The notes below the pieces were generated by a model. That model saw only the letters and a list, made by a program, of their open reading frames with translations, did no database searches and was not told the DNA's origin. The position numbers and the translations under genes were made by a program. A stretch of 64,000 bases of DNA, from the NCBI GenBank assembly GCA_030762935.1, contig CM060888.1:118555468-118619467 (forward strand), given 5' to 3'. This document shows, one piece after another, positions 31,761 through 46,545 of the stretch (position 1 is its first letter; every line of letters starts with the position of its first letter). This DNA comes from Hymenopus coronatus. Lineage: Eukaryota; Arthropoda; Insecta; Mantodea; Hymenopodidae.

Positions 31761-34700
31761 GGATGGATGGGGAACAATGGATGGCTAGGATGGGAGGAAT
31801 GGATGCAATAAATGAATAGGATGGATGGATGGGGTGGATGGAATGAATAGCATGGATGGGATGGATGGAAGGATGGGTCGGATAGATGGTATGGATGAAT
31901 CCGATGGATGGGATTGGATAGATGGGTAGAATTGGATTGTATGGATGGGATGGATGGGTTTGGATGAATGGGATGGATGGGATGCATGGATGTGATGATT
32001 GGATAGATGGATGGAAAGGATGGATGGGATAGATAGATGGTATGGATGGAATAATTGGATGGGATGGATGAATGAATTGATAGGATGGGATGGATGAGAC
32101 GGAATGGATGGGATGGATGTGATGAGATGGATATGATAAAATGGATGGGTAGATGGGATGCATGGATTGGGATAGATGGGATGGATCAATGCCGTGGATG
32201 GGATGGAATGGATGGGTTGAATGGATGGGATGGATGTGATGTGATAGATGGATGGAATGGGATGGTTAGGATGCATTGGATGAAAGGGATAGGATGTAAT
32301 GGATCGATAGGATGGATGGATGGCATGGACGTATGTGATGGATGGGAGGGATGAAGGGAATGGATGGGAATGATGGAATAGATAGAGGGATGGATGGATT
32401 AGAAGGAGGGGTTGGATGGTATGGATTGATGGAAGGATGGGACGGATAGATGGCATTGAGCCATGCGATGGATGGAATGGATGGGTAGAATGGGAAGGAA
32501 TGCATGGGATGGATGGAAGGAAGTAATGGATGCATGTAATGAATGGTTGGGATGGCTGGATGGGAAGGAAGGATGGGATAGAACCAGGGGATGGATGGAT
32601 GTGATGGATTAGTGGAATTGATGAGATGGATGGACTGGATGAATGGATGGGATGATTACATGGAATGGAACGATGGGATTAATGGATTGGATGGTTTGGA
32701 TGGGATGTATTGGATGGTATGTATGGAATGCCATGGATAGGATGGGTGGAGTGGATGCGATTGATGATTGGGATGAATTGATGGGATGGATGGTTATGAT
32801 GGGATGGATGGATGATGTGGATGAATGGGATGCATGCCACGGGTTGTTGTAGGATGAAAAGGATGGGATGGGTGGATGGATGGATAGATGGGAGTGATGG
32901 ATGGGATGGTTCGTTGGGATGGATGAATGGATGGGATACATTAATGGGATGGATGGATCGATGGGATGGATGGGATGTATTAATGGGATGGATGCAATGG
33001 GTTTTATGGAATGGAATGGATGGGGTTGATGGATGGGATGCATAGATGGGATGGATAAATGGTTCAATGGACGCATGGATGGATAGAATGTATTGATGGA
33101 ATGGATGGGATGGAATTGGATGGGATTTATGGGATGCATGGATTTGATTGGCTGGATGAGATGGGATGGGTTAGATGGGATGGATAGGTTGGACGAATGG
33201 AAAGGAATCATAGGTCGGAATGGATGGGAATGGATGGATGGAAAATTGGAAGAAATGAATGGATAGGATGTATGGGATAGATGGGATGGGAAGGATGGAA
33301 TGGTATGGAAAGAATGGTTAGGATGGATGGCATGGATGGATGTATGTATGGGAGTCATGAATGCGATGGATGGAATGAATGGATGGCCGGATGAATGGAT
33401 GGGATGGAATGGATTTGATGGGATGGGATGATTGGGATAGGACGGATGGGATAGGATGGGATGGATGGGAGAGGATGGATCAATAGGGTGGATGGATGGC
33501 ATGGATGGATGTGATTGATGGGTTGGATAAATGGAATGGTTGGGATGATATATGGGATGGATGCGTGGTATGGATTGATGGAAAGATGGGATGGCTGAAT
33601 GCGATGGATGGGATGGAAGGGTAGAATGGAATGGAGCGGTGGGATGAATGGGAATGATGAACGGGATGAATGGAATGGATGCATGGAATGAATGGATGGG
33701 ATGGGTGGATGGGATAGTGGCATGAAATGGATGGATGGGATGGATTGATGGGATGAATGGATAGGATGGTTGCATGTGACTAATGAAGGGGATGGTAGAT
33801 GGGATAGATAAATTTGATGGATTGGATGGGATGTATGCAATATGATGGATGGGATGGATGCGATGGATGGAATAGATCGATGGGATGAATGGGATGGGAC
33901 TGATGGAATGGATGGATGGGATGTATGGAACTAATGGCTGGGGTGGATGGATGGGATGGACAGATTAGATGAATGGGATGGTATAAATGGGAGGCATGGG
34001 ATGGTTGGATGGGATTGATGGGATGGATAGGATGAGATGAATGGATGGATGGGATGGCTGGGGTGGATGAGATGGTATGAATGTAATGTGATGGATGGGA
34101 TAAAATGGATGGGATGGATGACAAGAATGGGATGGGTGAATCTGATGGTTGGATGCATGCGATCGATGTCATGGATGGGATGGACGGATGCAATGGGGGA
34201 ATGGGATGGATGCGATGGATGGGAGGGGATCGATGGGATGAATGAGATGGAATGGATGGGATGGATGAATTGGATGGATGGTTTGTATGGATGGATGGGT
34301 AGAATGTGATGGAATTGATGTGATTGGCAGGATGGGATGTATGAATGGGGTGGATGCATGGGATTGATGGGATGGATGGTTGGGAAGAATGGCTGGGATG
34401 GTTGCATGTGATGAATCATTGCGATGGATGAATGGACGCGACGGATGGATGGATCCGATGGAATGATGGGATAGATGGATGGACGGGATGAATGGATGGG
34501 ATGGATGGGATGAATGAGACGGATTGAATGGGATGTGATGCCCGGATTTGGATGGGTGAATGGGATACATCAAGAGATGGGACGGATGGATAGGTTAAAT
34601 GGGATAGATGTGATGAATGCATTTGTTGAATGGATGGGATGGATGGATAGGATGGATTGATGGGATGTGTGGATGGAATGGATACGATGAATGGATGATA

Positions 34701-37700
34701 TGGAACGAAGGGATGGATGGATGTTTAAATGGATGGGTGTATGGGATGGAACGAATGGGATGTACGGATGGGGTGGATGGATGGGATGAATAATATGGAA
34801 TGAATGGGATTGATGGATGGCATGAATGGGATGGTTAGATGGGATGTTATGGATGGAATGGATGGCACGAATGGGATGGTTGTATGTAATGGATGGATGG
34901 GATGGATAGGGTGATTTGGATTGATTGGGATGAATGAATGGGATGATTGGATGAGATGAATGGATGGGAGTAATGAATGGGATGGATGGATGAATGGGAG
35001 GGATGGATGAATGGGATTGATGGAAGAATGGATGGACAAATGGTTGAATGGACGGATAGATCCAATGGATGGGATGGATGGGATAGATGGGATGAAATGG
35101 ATGGTATTGGATTTATGGGATGGATATATTTGATCGGATGGATGGGATGGAATCATGGGTTGGGATGGATGGATGGGAGGGAAGGTTGGGATTGAAGGAA
35201 GAATGGATGGATAAATGGTTGGATGGACGGATAGATGGGATGTATGGATGGATGGGATTGGATTTATGGGATGAATATATTTGATGGGATGGAATCATGG
35301 GTTGGGATGGATGGATTGGATGGAATGGGATGGATGCGAAAGACAGGTGGGGTGGATGGAATGGTTGGGATGGATGGATTGGATGGGTGTGATGTTTGGA
35401 TCTGATGGATGGACTGAATGGATGGGATGGATTGATAGTTTGGATGGGATCGATAGATTGGATGGAGGGATGGAATGGACGGGATGGATGGGATTGAGAC
35501 CGGATGGAATGGGATGGAGGGATGGAATGGACGGGATGGATGGGATTAATGAGACTGGATGGAATGGGATGGATGGATAAATGGGATGAATTGACGGGAT
35601 GGATGGCATTAATGGACGGATGTTTGCTTGTGATGAATGGATGGAACAGCAGGATGGGATGGATGGATGGGAAGGATGGAATGCTTGTGATGGGATGGAT
35701 GGGATAGAATGGATGGATTGCATGGATGGGATGGTTGAATGAGATGGATTGGATGGATAGGATGATATGGATGGAATGGATGGGATGAGATGGATGGAAT
35801 GTATGGATGGGATTGATAAATGGATGAATGGATGGGAGTGATGAATGGATGGATGGATACGATGTGTTGGAACGGAATATTTTGGATGGATGAGATGTGA
35901 TTATTGGGATAGATGGAATGGGATGGATGGAATGGATGGTTGGATAAATGAAAAGGATGAATGGTGTGGATGGATGGAATGGATGGGATGGATGAAATGA
36001 ATGGTTAAAATTGATGGAAGGTAGGGGTGGCTGGGACGGATGGATGGGATGGATTGATGGAATGGATGGATGGATGGATGGATGGTGAATGATGTATGGG
36101 ATGGATGGGATGAATGGTAGGGATTGCATGGAATGGATGAACGGATGGATAAATGGGACGGATGGTTGGATGCGATGGATGGAATGATGTGGACGAGATG
36201 GGGTATAAGGGATCGACGAAATGGATGGATGGGATAGATGGATGGAATGAATGGATGGGATGGATCGAGGGGACAGATGAGATGGATGGATGTGATGGAT
36301 GGATGCAGTGGATGGATGGGATGTATGGGGTGGTAGGGATTTTGAGATGGATGGGATGGTTAGAAGGGATAGATGGGATGGATTGATGGGATGGACAGGA
36401 TGGATGGAATTGATGTAAGGCATGGATGGTTAGGGATGAATGGATGGATAGGATGGTAGTGATGGATGGCATGGATAAGATGGTTGGGATGGTGGATGGG
36501 ATGAATGGTTGGGAGTGATGTTTGGGATGGGTGGTTGGAATGGATGAATGGGATGGTTGGGATGGATGAGATGAATGGGATAAAATTGTTGGGATAGCAT
36601 TTGATGAATGGGGTTGAAGGGATCGATAGATAGGATGGTATGGATGGCTTGAATGGATGAATCTGATGGATGGATTAGATGGAGTGGATGAATGGATGGG
36701 ATGGATGGTATGTATTGATGGGATGGATGGACGGGATCGATGGATGGGAATGTAGGATGGAATGGATGAATGGGATGAATAGATGGGACGGATTAATGCG
36801 TTGGTTGGATGGGATGTATAGGGTGGGATGGATGGATGAGATGTATGGGATGGATGGATGGATGCGATGAATGGGATAGCATGGATGCGATGTCTGCTTG
36901 TGATGAATAGATGGGATGGAAGGATGGGATGGATGGATAGATATATGGGATGGATGAGATGGAATGGATGGGATGGTATTATGGCAAGGGTGGATGGGAT
37001 GGATGGATACGATGGATGGATGGATGGGAGAGATTGAAGGGATGTATGGGATGGATTGATGAGCTGGATGGAATTGGATGGATGGATGAATGGATGGATG
37101 GGAGTGATGAATAGGATGGATCGATGGGATGAATGGAATGGATGTTCGGTGTGGATAGATGGGATGGATGGATGGTGTGGATCCATGGGACTATTGGATG
37201 GGATGGGTGGAATGAAAAGGATGAGTTCGGATTGATGTGATGGTACAGGATGGATGGGATGGGATGGATGGATTGGATGAATAGATGTATGGATGGTGTG
37301 GATGGATGGGATGGATTGATTGGTTTCATGGGATGGATGGGATGGGTTTATGGGATAGAATGGAAGGGATGGTATGTATGGAATGGGTGGATGGGATTGA
37401 TGGTTAGACGGATGGATGGAATGGATGGATGGAATGGATGGATGGACGGATGAATGAATGGTGGAATGGGATGGATGGATGGGCTGGAAGGGATGGGATG
37501 GATGTATGAAAAATGCATAGATGGATGGATGAATGAGATGGATGGATGGGATGGCTTTGATGCATTAATGGGATGTATTTTTGGGACGGATGAAAGGATG
37601 GGTGGATAAATGTTTGATGGACGGATGGATGGATGTATGGAATGGAAGGGCTGGATGGGATTGATGGCATGGATGGATTTGATGGGATAATTGGGATGGG

Positions 37701-40076
37701 ATTGCTGGAATGCGATGGATGGCATGCATAGGATGGGAGGGATGGATGAATGGGATGGATGTATTGGACAGAAGGATGGGTTGGATGGAATGGATGGTTG
37801 GGATGAATGGATGGGATGATTGCTTGTGATGAATGGTTGCGATGGAAGGAAATGTCGGGTGGATGGGATGGTTGGATGGGATGCATGGAATGGGATTTAT
37901 GGAATGAATGAGATGTAATGAATGGGATGGGATGAATGGATGGGATGTTTGCTTGTGATGAATGGATTCGATGGAAAGATGGGACTAATGAATGGGATGG
38001 AAGGAAGGGATTCGTGGAATGGGATGGATGGTTTGGATGAATGAGATGGATGGATGGGTTCGATTGTATGGATGGAATGAGATGGATGAGATGGGATCAA
38101 TGTAATGGGACGGGATAGATGGAATCGGATGGATAAGATGGCATGGATGGAATGGATGGGTGGGATGAATGGAATACATGGATGGGATGAATGGATGGTG
38201 TGGATGGAGGGATAGGATGGGCTGGATGTGTAGGATGGGATTGGTGGATGGTATGGTTTGATGTGATGAATGGATGGATGGGATTTAATGATTGAATGGA
38301 TGGATCGGATGGGAGGATTGAATGGATGGATGAGATGGAAGGAAGAATGGATGGATGGGATGGATAGATGGAATAATGGGTTGGGATGGATGGGATGAAA
38401 TGAATGGAATGGGATGGTTGGGATGAGATGGATAAAATGGGATAGATGGTGTGGAATGGATGAAATTGAATGGATAGGATGGAATGGATGTGTTGGAATG
38501 GATGGGATTGATGGGTTGGGATAGATGTGCTGGGATGGATGGGGTGTAATTGGAATTATGGGATGGATGGATGGATGGGAAGAATGGATGGAATGTTAGC
38601 TTGTGATGAATGGATCTGATGGAAGGATGGGAAGAATGGATGGGATGGATGGAGGGGACGCATGGAATGGATGGGATGGACGGCATTGTTGGATGGGATG
38701 AATGAATGGAATGGATGGATAAGATGAAGGGGATGAATGAAACGGATTGGATGGGATGGATGGGATGGATAGAAAGGGAAAGGGTGGATGAGATGGGATG
38801 GGATGGGGTGGGATGGCATGGATGGAATGGGATTTTTGTGATGCATGTATTTGTTGTGATGATTGTGATGGGATATATGGGATGGGTTTGATGGGATAGA
38901 TAGAATGGATGGATGGGATGGAATCATGCGCTGGAATGGATAAGACGGGATGGATGGAATGCGATGGATGGGATTGGTGGATGGGACGAATGAATGGGAT
39001 GGATGGGACAGATTGATGGGATGGGATTGATGGATGGATGGATGTGATGGACGGGATCGGATGGATGCATAAGATGGATGGTAAGGGTGGATGGGATGTA
39101 TGGATGTGATGGAAGGGTTCGGATGTATGGGAAGAATAAGTCGAAATGGATGGTATAGGCTGGATGGGATGGATGGAAAGGGAAAGGATGGATGAGATGG
39201 GATGGATGGGATATGATGGATGAGATGGATGGAATTCGATGGACGGGATGGATGAATGAGATGGAAGGATTGAATGGATGTTTGGAATTGATGGAATCGG
39301 ATGGATGGGAAGGAATGTATGGAATGGGATGGGAAGGATGGATAGGGATGGATGGGATGGAATGTATGGGTTTGAATGGATGGCTTGGTATGATTGGGTT
39401 GGTATGGCTAGGATGCAGGGCTTGGGCAACATGGGATGGGATGGGATTAGAATGATGGGATGAATTGGATGGATGCATGGTATGTTTGCTTGTGATTAAT
39501 GGATGCGAAGGTAGGATGGGGCGGATGGATGGGATGGATGGTATGAATGAATATGAAGGATGGGATGGATGGAAGGGCTGAATGAGTTGGATGGATTGGG
39601 ATGGGATGGATGGATCAGATGGGTGGGTTGGGATGGATGAGATGGGATGGAATGATTGGAATGGAATGGATGGGATGGGCTGCATGGGATGGAAGGATGG
39701 GATGCAAGGGATAGGGTGGGATGGGATGGAATGGCTGGGATGGTATTATGGGATGGATGAATGGATGGATAGATGCATCGATGACGTGGATGGAATAATT
39801 GAATGGATAGATGGGATGGATGGGAGGACGGGAGTGATGGATGGGATGGATCGATTGGAATGGATGGATGGTTGATGTGGATGGATTGGATGGCTGGAAT
39901 GAGATGGATGAGTTGGAATCGATGTGCTGGGACGGGATGGATGGGATAGATGTGGTGTATTGGATATGATGGATGGAGGGGATTGTGAATGGAATGCATG
40001 GAATGGTATGGATAGGATGGATGGGACAGATGGATGGGTTGGATGGGATTGATGGTTGGGATGAATTGATGGGAAG

Positions 40077-40187
40077 CCATGCTAAGGATTTTTACACCCG
40101 AAAAAAATCCATCGTCCTCCGCCGGGTTTGAACCCGCGACCTTGGATATATGAAGTTAGCATGGTAACTATTACACCACGGAGGGCG
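40077..40187 (-). mobile_element. SINE inserted in the GGAT array
   Basis: On the minus strand this reads from a tRNA-like head to a short body. CCTCCG near the start pairs with CGGAGG after the T arm. The A box region is TGGTGTAATAGTTACCA and the B box is GGTTCAAACCC. The body has GACGATGGATTTTTTTCGG and TAAAAATCCTTAGCATGGC. The acceptor-like and T-arm pairing is intact, so it is better preserved than the others. It is the same family as 16272-16470. GATGGGA flanks both sides and may be the target duplication, but the array itself contains that word many times. It is the only clear non-satellite insertion in 26 kb. Confidence 0.8.
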
Positions 40188-43100
40188 AAGATGGGATAGG
40201 ATAGATGGCACGGAAGGAATGGGATAGTAGGATGGGATGAATGGGATGGATGGATGAATAGATTGATGGATGGATGGAATGGATGGATGGGAGTAATGGT
40301 TGGGATGGATGGATGGATAAATGTTTGAATGGACGTGTGGATGGAAGGGATGGATGGGATAGAAGGGCTGGATGGGATGGATGGGTTGGGATTTATGGGA
40401 TGGATGGAATAGATGGATGGGATGGCATCATGGTTTGGCATGGATGGGATGAATTGAATGGGTTTGATGGCATGGATGGGATAGATGGATGGATGGGATA
40501 GATGGATTAATGGGATGGAAGGATGGATGGGATAGGTAAATGGGATGGATGGGACATATGGATGGGATGGATGGGATTGTTGGTTTGGATGAATTGATGG
40601 GATGTTTGCTTGTGAAGAATGGATGCGATGGAAGGATGGGACGGATGGATGGATGGAATGCATGGATTGGGATGGATGGGATGGATAAAATGGCTGAGAT
40701 AGATGCATGGGATGGGTGGGATGTTTGCTTGTTATGAATGGATTCGATGGAACGATGAGACGGATGGATGCAATGAATGCATGGGATGCATGGAATGAGA
40801 TGGATGGGTTGGATGAGATAGATGAGATTGGATCGATTTGATGGGACGAGATGGGTTGGATGAGAGGTGATGGATGGGCTTAATGGGATAGATGGAATAG
40901 ATGGATGGGATTGGAATCATGGGTTGGGATGGATGGGATGATTCGAATGGGTTGGAATGGGATGGATAGGATGGAATGGAAGAAATGTTATGTATGGGAT
41001 GGGTGGGTGGGATGGATGGATGGATAGATGGATGGGATGGATGAATAGGCTGGATGGAATGGGAATGATGGATGAATAAATGGATAAATGGAAGGATGGT
41101 TGAATGGGATGAATGGTTGAGATGGGATGGATGGATTGGATGGATGGATAGAATCGATGGTTGGGATGAATTGTATGGATGGATTGGATGGATGGGATGC
41201 TTGTGTTGGGATGGGATGGTATGTATGAGATGGGTCGGATGGGAACGGTCGATGGGATGGTTGGATGGAATGGATGGATGGAATGGATGAATGTGATTTG
41301 AGGGATGGGATGAATGGATAGCTGGATGGATAGGTGGATGGGATGATTGGATGGGCTGGATGGGATGAAATGGTTGGACGGATTAATGGATGGATAGATG
41401 AATGGATGATTGGGATGGATGGTGGAATGAGATGGATGGATGGGGAGGATGGAGTGGAGTGATGGATGGGGTGGATAAATGGGATGGATTGTGTGGATGG
41501 ATGGGATGGATGGAATGAGATGGATGAGATGGGATCGATAAGATGGTAAGGGAGTGATGGATGGTGTGGATGGATGAGATGGCTGGATGGAATGGATGGA
41601 TGGGAAGAATGGGATGAATGGATGTATGGATGGGAAGGATGGAAGGGTTGGATGTAATTGATGGATAAATGGGATGGATGGATTTCATGAATGGGAAGGG
41701 ATTGATAGGACTGGATGCGAGGGATGAGATGGGATGGGATGTGATGGATTTAATAGGATGGGATGGGATGGTTAGGAAGTAACGATGGGATGAATGGATG
41801 GAATGGATGATAGGGGGATGGATGGTATGGTTTGATGTGATGAAAGGGTAGGATGGATGGATGGGATGGAAGGCTTAAATGGATGGAAGGGTTGGATAGA
41901 TGGGATTGATGGATGGGATGGACGGGATCGGATGGATGCATAAGATGGATGGATGTGATGGATGGGTTCGGTTGTATGGGAAGAATAAGACGAAATGAAT
42001 GGATAGGCTAGATGGGATGGATGGAAAGGGAAAGGATGGATGAGATGGGATGGATGGGATATTTTCGATGGGTTGAATGGAATGCAATGGACGGGATGGA
42101 TAAATGGGATGGAAGGATTGAATAGATGATTGGCTTGGATGGTATGGATGGGATTGATGGGAGGGGAAGGATGGGAAGGAATGTATTGAAACGGATGAGA
42201 AGCATAGGTAGGGATGGGTGGTGTGGGATGGATGGGAGTGAATATATGGGTTGGATGGATGGCTTGAAATGGTTGGGTTGGTATGGCTGGGATACATGGG
42301 ATGGAAGGAATGGAATTGGAATGATGGGATGAATTGGATGGATGGTATGTTTGCTTGTGATTAATGGATGCGATGGTAGGTTGGGACGGATGGATGGGAT
42401 AGATGGGATGCATGAAATATGATGGATAGGATTGGTGGATGGTATGCATGAATGGGAAGGATGGGATGGGATGGTTGGAAGGGATGAATGGGATGGATGG
42501 GATGGATGCGATGGATGGGTTGGATTGGATGGGATGGATGAGATGGGATGGATGGAATGCGATGGATGCGATGCGATGATTGGAATGGATGGGATGAATG
42601 GGATGGATGGGATGAATGGATGAGATGTTTGCCTGTGATAAATGGATGCGATGGAAGGATGAGACTGATGCATGGAATGGGACGTATGGAATGGTTGGGA
42701 TGGATGGGTGGATGGGATTGATGGATGGAATGTAATGATGGGATAGGATTGACGGGATGGGATGGATGGCTGCGATGATTGGGATGGAATGGATGGGATG
42801 AATGAGACGGAATGGATGGGTTTGGATGGTTATGTGGATGGATGGGATGGATGGATGGAAAAGATAAACTATATGGAGGGGATGGATACATGTGATGGAT
42901 GGGTGGAATTAATGGAGGGATGTTTCCTTGTGATGAATGGATGGGATGGAAGGATGGGAATGGATGGCTGGGATGTGTGTTATGGGATGGGATTGATCGG
43001 AATAGATGGACGGGATGGATGTGATGGGTGAATGGGATGGATAGAATGGATTGGCTGGATGGGATGGATGGATGGGATGGATGGAAAAATTGATGGTAGG

Positions 43101-43489
43101 GATGGATTTAATGGGACAGGATGGATTAAATGAGATGGATGGGATGTGATGGAAAACGAGTGGATGGAAAGTGATGGGATGGAATGGATGGGAAGGATGG
43201 ATGGGATGAATGGATGGATGGGAGTGATTGATGGGATGTGGATAGATGGGAGGGATGGTTGGGATGCATGGGACGGATGGAATGAGATGGATGAAATGGG
43301 ACTGAGGAGATTAGACGGGATAGATGGGATGGATGGATGAGATGTGATGGATAGGATGGATGGGATGGATGGATTGAATGGACGGATGGGATGAATGGAA
43401 TGGATGGATGGGATGGATGGACGGTGTTGATGGATAGGATGGGATGGATGGATGGTATGGATGAATGGATAGGCTAGATGGGATGGGAT

Positions 43490-43577
43490 GGTTGGATGAA
43501 AATATGGATGGGATGGAATGGAAGGGATGGTATGGTTGGATGAAAATATGGATGGGATGGAATGGAAGGGATGGTAT
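43490..43577 (+). repeat. Exact 44-bp tandem duplication next to the fold-back
   Basis: A 44-bp block starting GGTTGGATGAAAATATGGAT occurs at 43490-43533 and again at 43534-43577 without differences that I can see. It lies just left of the inverted repeat at 43595, so both could come from one local rearrangement. Confidence 0.85.
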
Positions 43578-43594
43578 GTATGGAATTACTCCTA

Positions 43595-43684
43595 TCCATC
43601 CATCCCATCCATCACTCCCATCCATCCATCCTATGATGGATGGTATAGGATGGATGGATGGGAGTGATGGATGGGATGGATGGA
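43595..43684. repeat. Perfect 40-bp fold-back inverted repeat in the array
   Basis: Positions 43595-43634 carry the C-rich strand sequence (CCATCC type) on the plus strand. Positions 43645-43684 are its exact reverse complement, with a 10-bp spacer. It is the only place in the array where the strand orientation flips. The left arm is a copy of the right arm and not of some distant block, as expected for template switching or hairpin repair. An assembly or chimeric-read error would give the same picture. Confidence 0.9.
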
Positions 43685-44884
43685 TGAGATGGATTAATGG
43701 GATGGACGGATGGGATGCATTAATGTGATGGATGGATGGGATGCTGGATGGATGGGATGAATGGAATGAATGGATGTGATGGATGGTGTAGATCGATGGG
43801 ATGGATGGATGCGATGGGGTGGGATGGGATGGATGGGATGGAATTAATGGGATGGTATGTATGGGATGGGTAGATGGGAGTGTTTGATGTGTTGGATGGA
43901 CTTATGGATAAATGAGTGGGTGTATGGTTTGGATGGGAAGGATGGCTGGATGAATGGATTGATAGATGGATGGATGAATGGGATTGATGGTAGGGATGGA
44001 TGTGATGGATGGTTGGGAGTGATAGTTGTGATAGATGGATGGATGGACGGTATGGATCGATGGGATGGATGGGATGAATTAATGGAATGGTTGGATGGGA
44101 TGGATGGAATGGATGTATGGGATGGATATATAGTGAGGATGGTTGAGATAGATGGATTGCATGGGATGGGCTGAATGGGATGGATTGGATGGGATGGACC
44201 GGATGGATGGATGGATAAATGGTTGGATGTAAAGGATGGATGGATGGAATGGATGGATGTGATAATTGGATTATATTGTGATTGGATGGATGGGATTTAT
44301 GGGATGGATGATTTGATGAGATGGATGGGATTGAAGGGATGGGTTTTATGGGAAAGATGAGATAGATGAAAGTGATGGATGGGATGGATCGGATGGAATC
44401 ATAGGTTGGAATGGATTGGATGGATGGGATGTATGGATGGCAGTAATCGATGGGATGGATGAATACGCTGAATTAATGGGATTGATGGATGGGAGTGATG
44501 GATGGGATGGATGGATGGTGTGGATGGATAGGATGGATGGGATTGATGGGATGGATTGAATGAGATAGATGAGATGGGATCGATGTGATGAAACGGGATG
44601 GATGGAATGAATGTGATGGATGGATGGGAGTGAAGGATGGGATTGATGGATGGGTAAGATCGATGGGATGGACGGATGATTGGGATGCATTAATGGGATG
44701 GAAGAATAGGATGGATGGATGGGATAGAACGATGAGATGGATGGATTGGATGGGGGGATGGAATGGATGGATAGTGTGGATGGTTAGGATGGATAGATTG
44801 CATGGGATGGGATGGAGTGGGGTGGGATGAATGGGATGGATAGATTGAATGGATGGTTGGGATGTGATGGGATGGATGGGAGGG

Positions 44885-44995
44885 ATGAATGGGAGGATGG
44901 ATGGGATGCATTAGTGTGAAGGATGGATGGGAGTGATGGATGGGAGGATGGATGGGATGCATTAGTGTGAAGGATGGATGGGAGTGATGGATGGG
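44885..44995 (+). repeat. Two tandem units of about 54 bp
   Basis: GGGAGGATGGATGGGATGC followed by ATTAGTGTGAAGGATGG occurs twice in direct succession (about 44890 and 44943). A third, diverged version lies at about 48669. Confidence 0.75.
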
Positions 44996-45776
44996 ATGGA
45001 TGGACGGATGGGATGAATGGATGGGATGGAGGGGATGGACGGAAGGGGTGGATGGGATGGATAGGATGTGATGGGATGAATGGCATGGGATATATGGGAT
45101 GCATGGATTTGATGGGATGGGTATGATGGGATGGATGGAATGAATGGATGGGATACAGTCATGGTTTGGGGGTGATGGGTTGGGATGGATTGGGATGCAT
45201 AGGATGTGGTGGGGTAGGATGGATGGGATGGATGGAATGGAATCGATGGATGGGATGAATGGAATGAATGGATGGGATGGATGATGTGGATGAATGGGCT
45301 GAATGGAATGCATGGGATGGGATTGACGGGATGGAATTGACGGGATGTTATGTGTGAGATGGGTGGATTGGATGGATGGGATGGATGGATGAGATGGATG
45401 GATATGTGGATGAATGGGATGGATGGATGGGAGTGATTGATGGGATGGATTGATGGGCAGGATGGGATGGGATGAATGGATGGATGAATAAATGGATAAA
45501 TGGATGGATGAATGGGATGGATGGATAGGATGGATCTATGGAATGGATGGATGTATGGGTTGGATGGATGGGAGTGATGGATGGATGGATAGGATTGATT
45601 GATGTGATGGATGAATGGGGTGCATTGATGTGATGGATGGATGGGATGAATCGAATGGATGGATGTGATGGATGGTGTGAATGGAATGGATGGACGGATG
45701 GGATGCTTGGGATGGGATAGGTTGGGATGGACGAATGGGTTGGATGAGAAGGAATTAATGGGATGGTATGTACGGG

Positions 45777-46545
45777 ATGGGTGGATGGGAGTGATTGATG
45801 GGATGGATGGATGTGATTGATCGATAAATAGATGGATGGATGGACGGATTGGATGGATGGATGGATGGGATGGATGGATCAGAGGGAACAATGGGATGGA
45901 CGGATGGGATGCATTTATGTGATGGGTGGATGGTATGGATGGGATGAATGGATGTGATGTATGGTGTAGATGGATGGTTGGGATGGGTAGATGGGAGTGA
46001 TTGATGGGATGGATGTGATTGATCGATAGAAGGATGGATGGACGGATTGGATGGATGGGATGGATGGATGAGATGGATCAATGGGATGGACGGATGGGAT
46101 GCATTAATGTGATGGATGGGATGAATGGAATGAATGGATGTGATGTATGGTGTAGATAGATGGGATGGATGGTTGCGATGGTGTGGGATGGGATGGAATT
46201 AATGGTATGGTATGTATGGAATGGGTGGATGCGAGTGATTGATGGGATGGATGGATGTGATTGATCGATAGATAGATGGATGGATGTATGGATGGATGGA
46301 TGGATGGACGGATTGGATGTATGGGCTGGATAGGATGGATGGAAGAGATTGTTCAATGGGATAGATTAATGAGATGGATGGATGGGAACAATGGAATGAA
46401 TGGATGTGATGTATGGTTGTAGATGGATGGGATGGATGGGTGCGATGGGATGGGATGGTATGTATGGGATGGGTGGATGCGAGTGATTGATGGGATGGAT
46501 GGATGTGATTGATCGATAGATAGATGGATGGATGGATGGACGGAT
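45777..46545 (+). repeat. Four higher-order units of 210-255 bp
   Basis: GAGTGATTGATGGGATGG followed by GATTGATCGATA recurs at about 45789, 45994, 46231 and 46486. The sequence between, including ATGGTGTAGAT-type phrases, also recurs. The units differ in length by small insertions. Confidence 0.7.
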
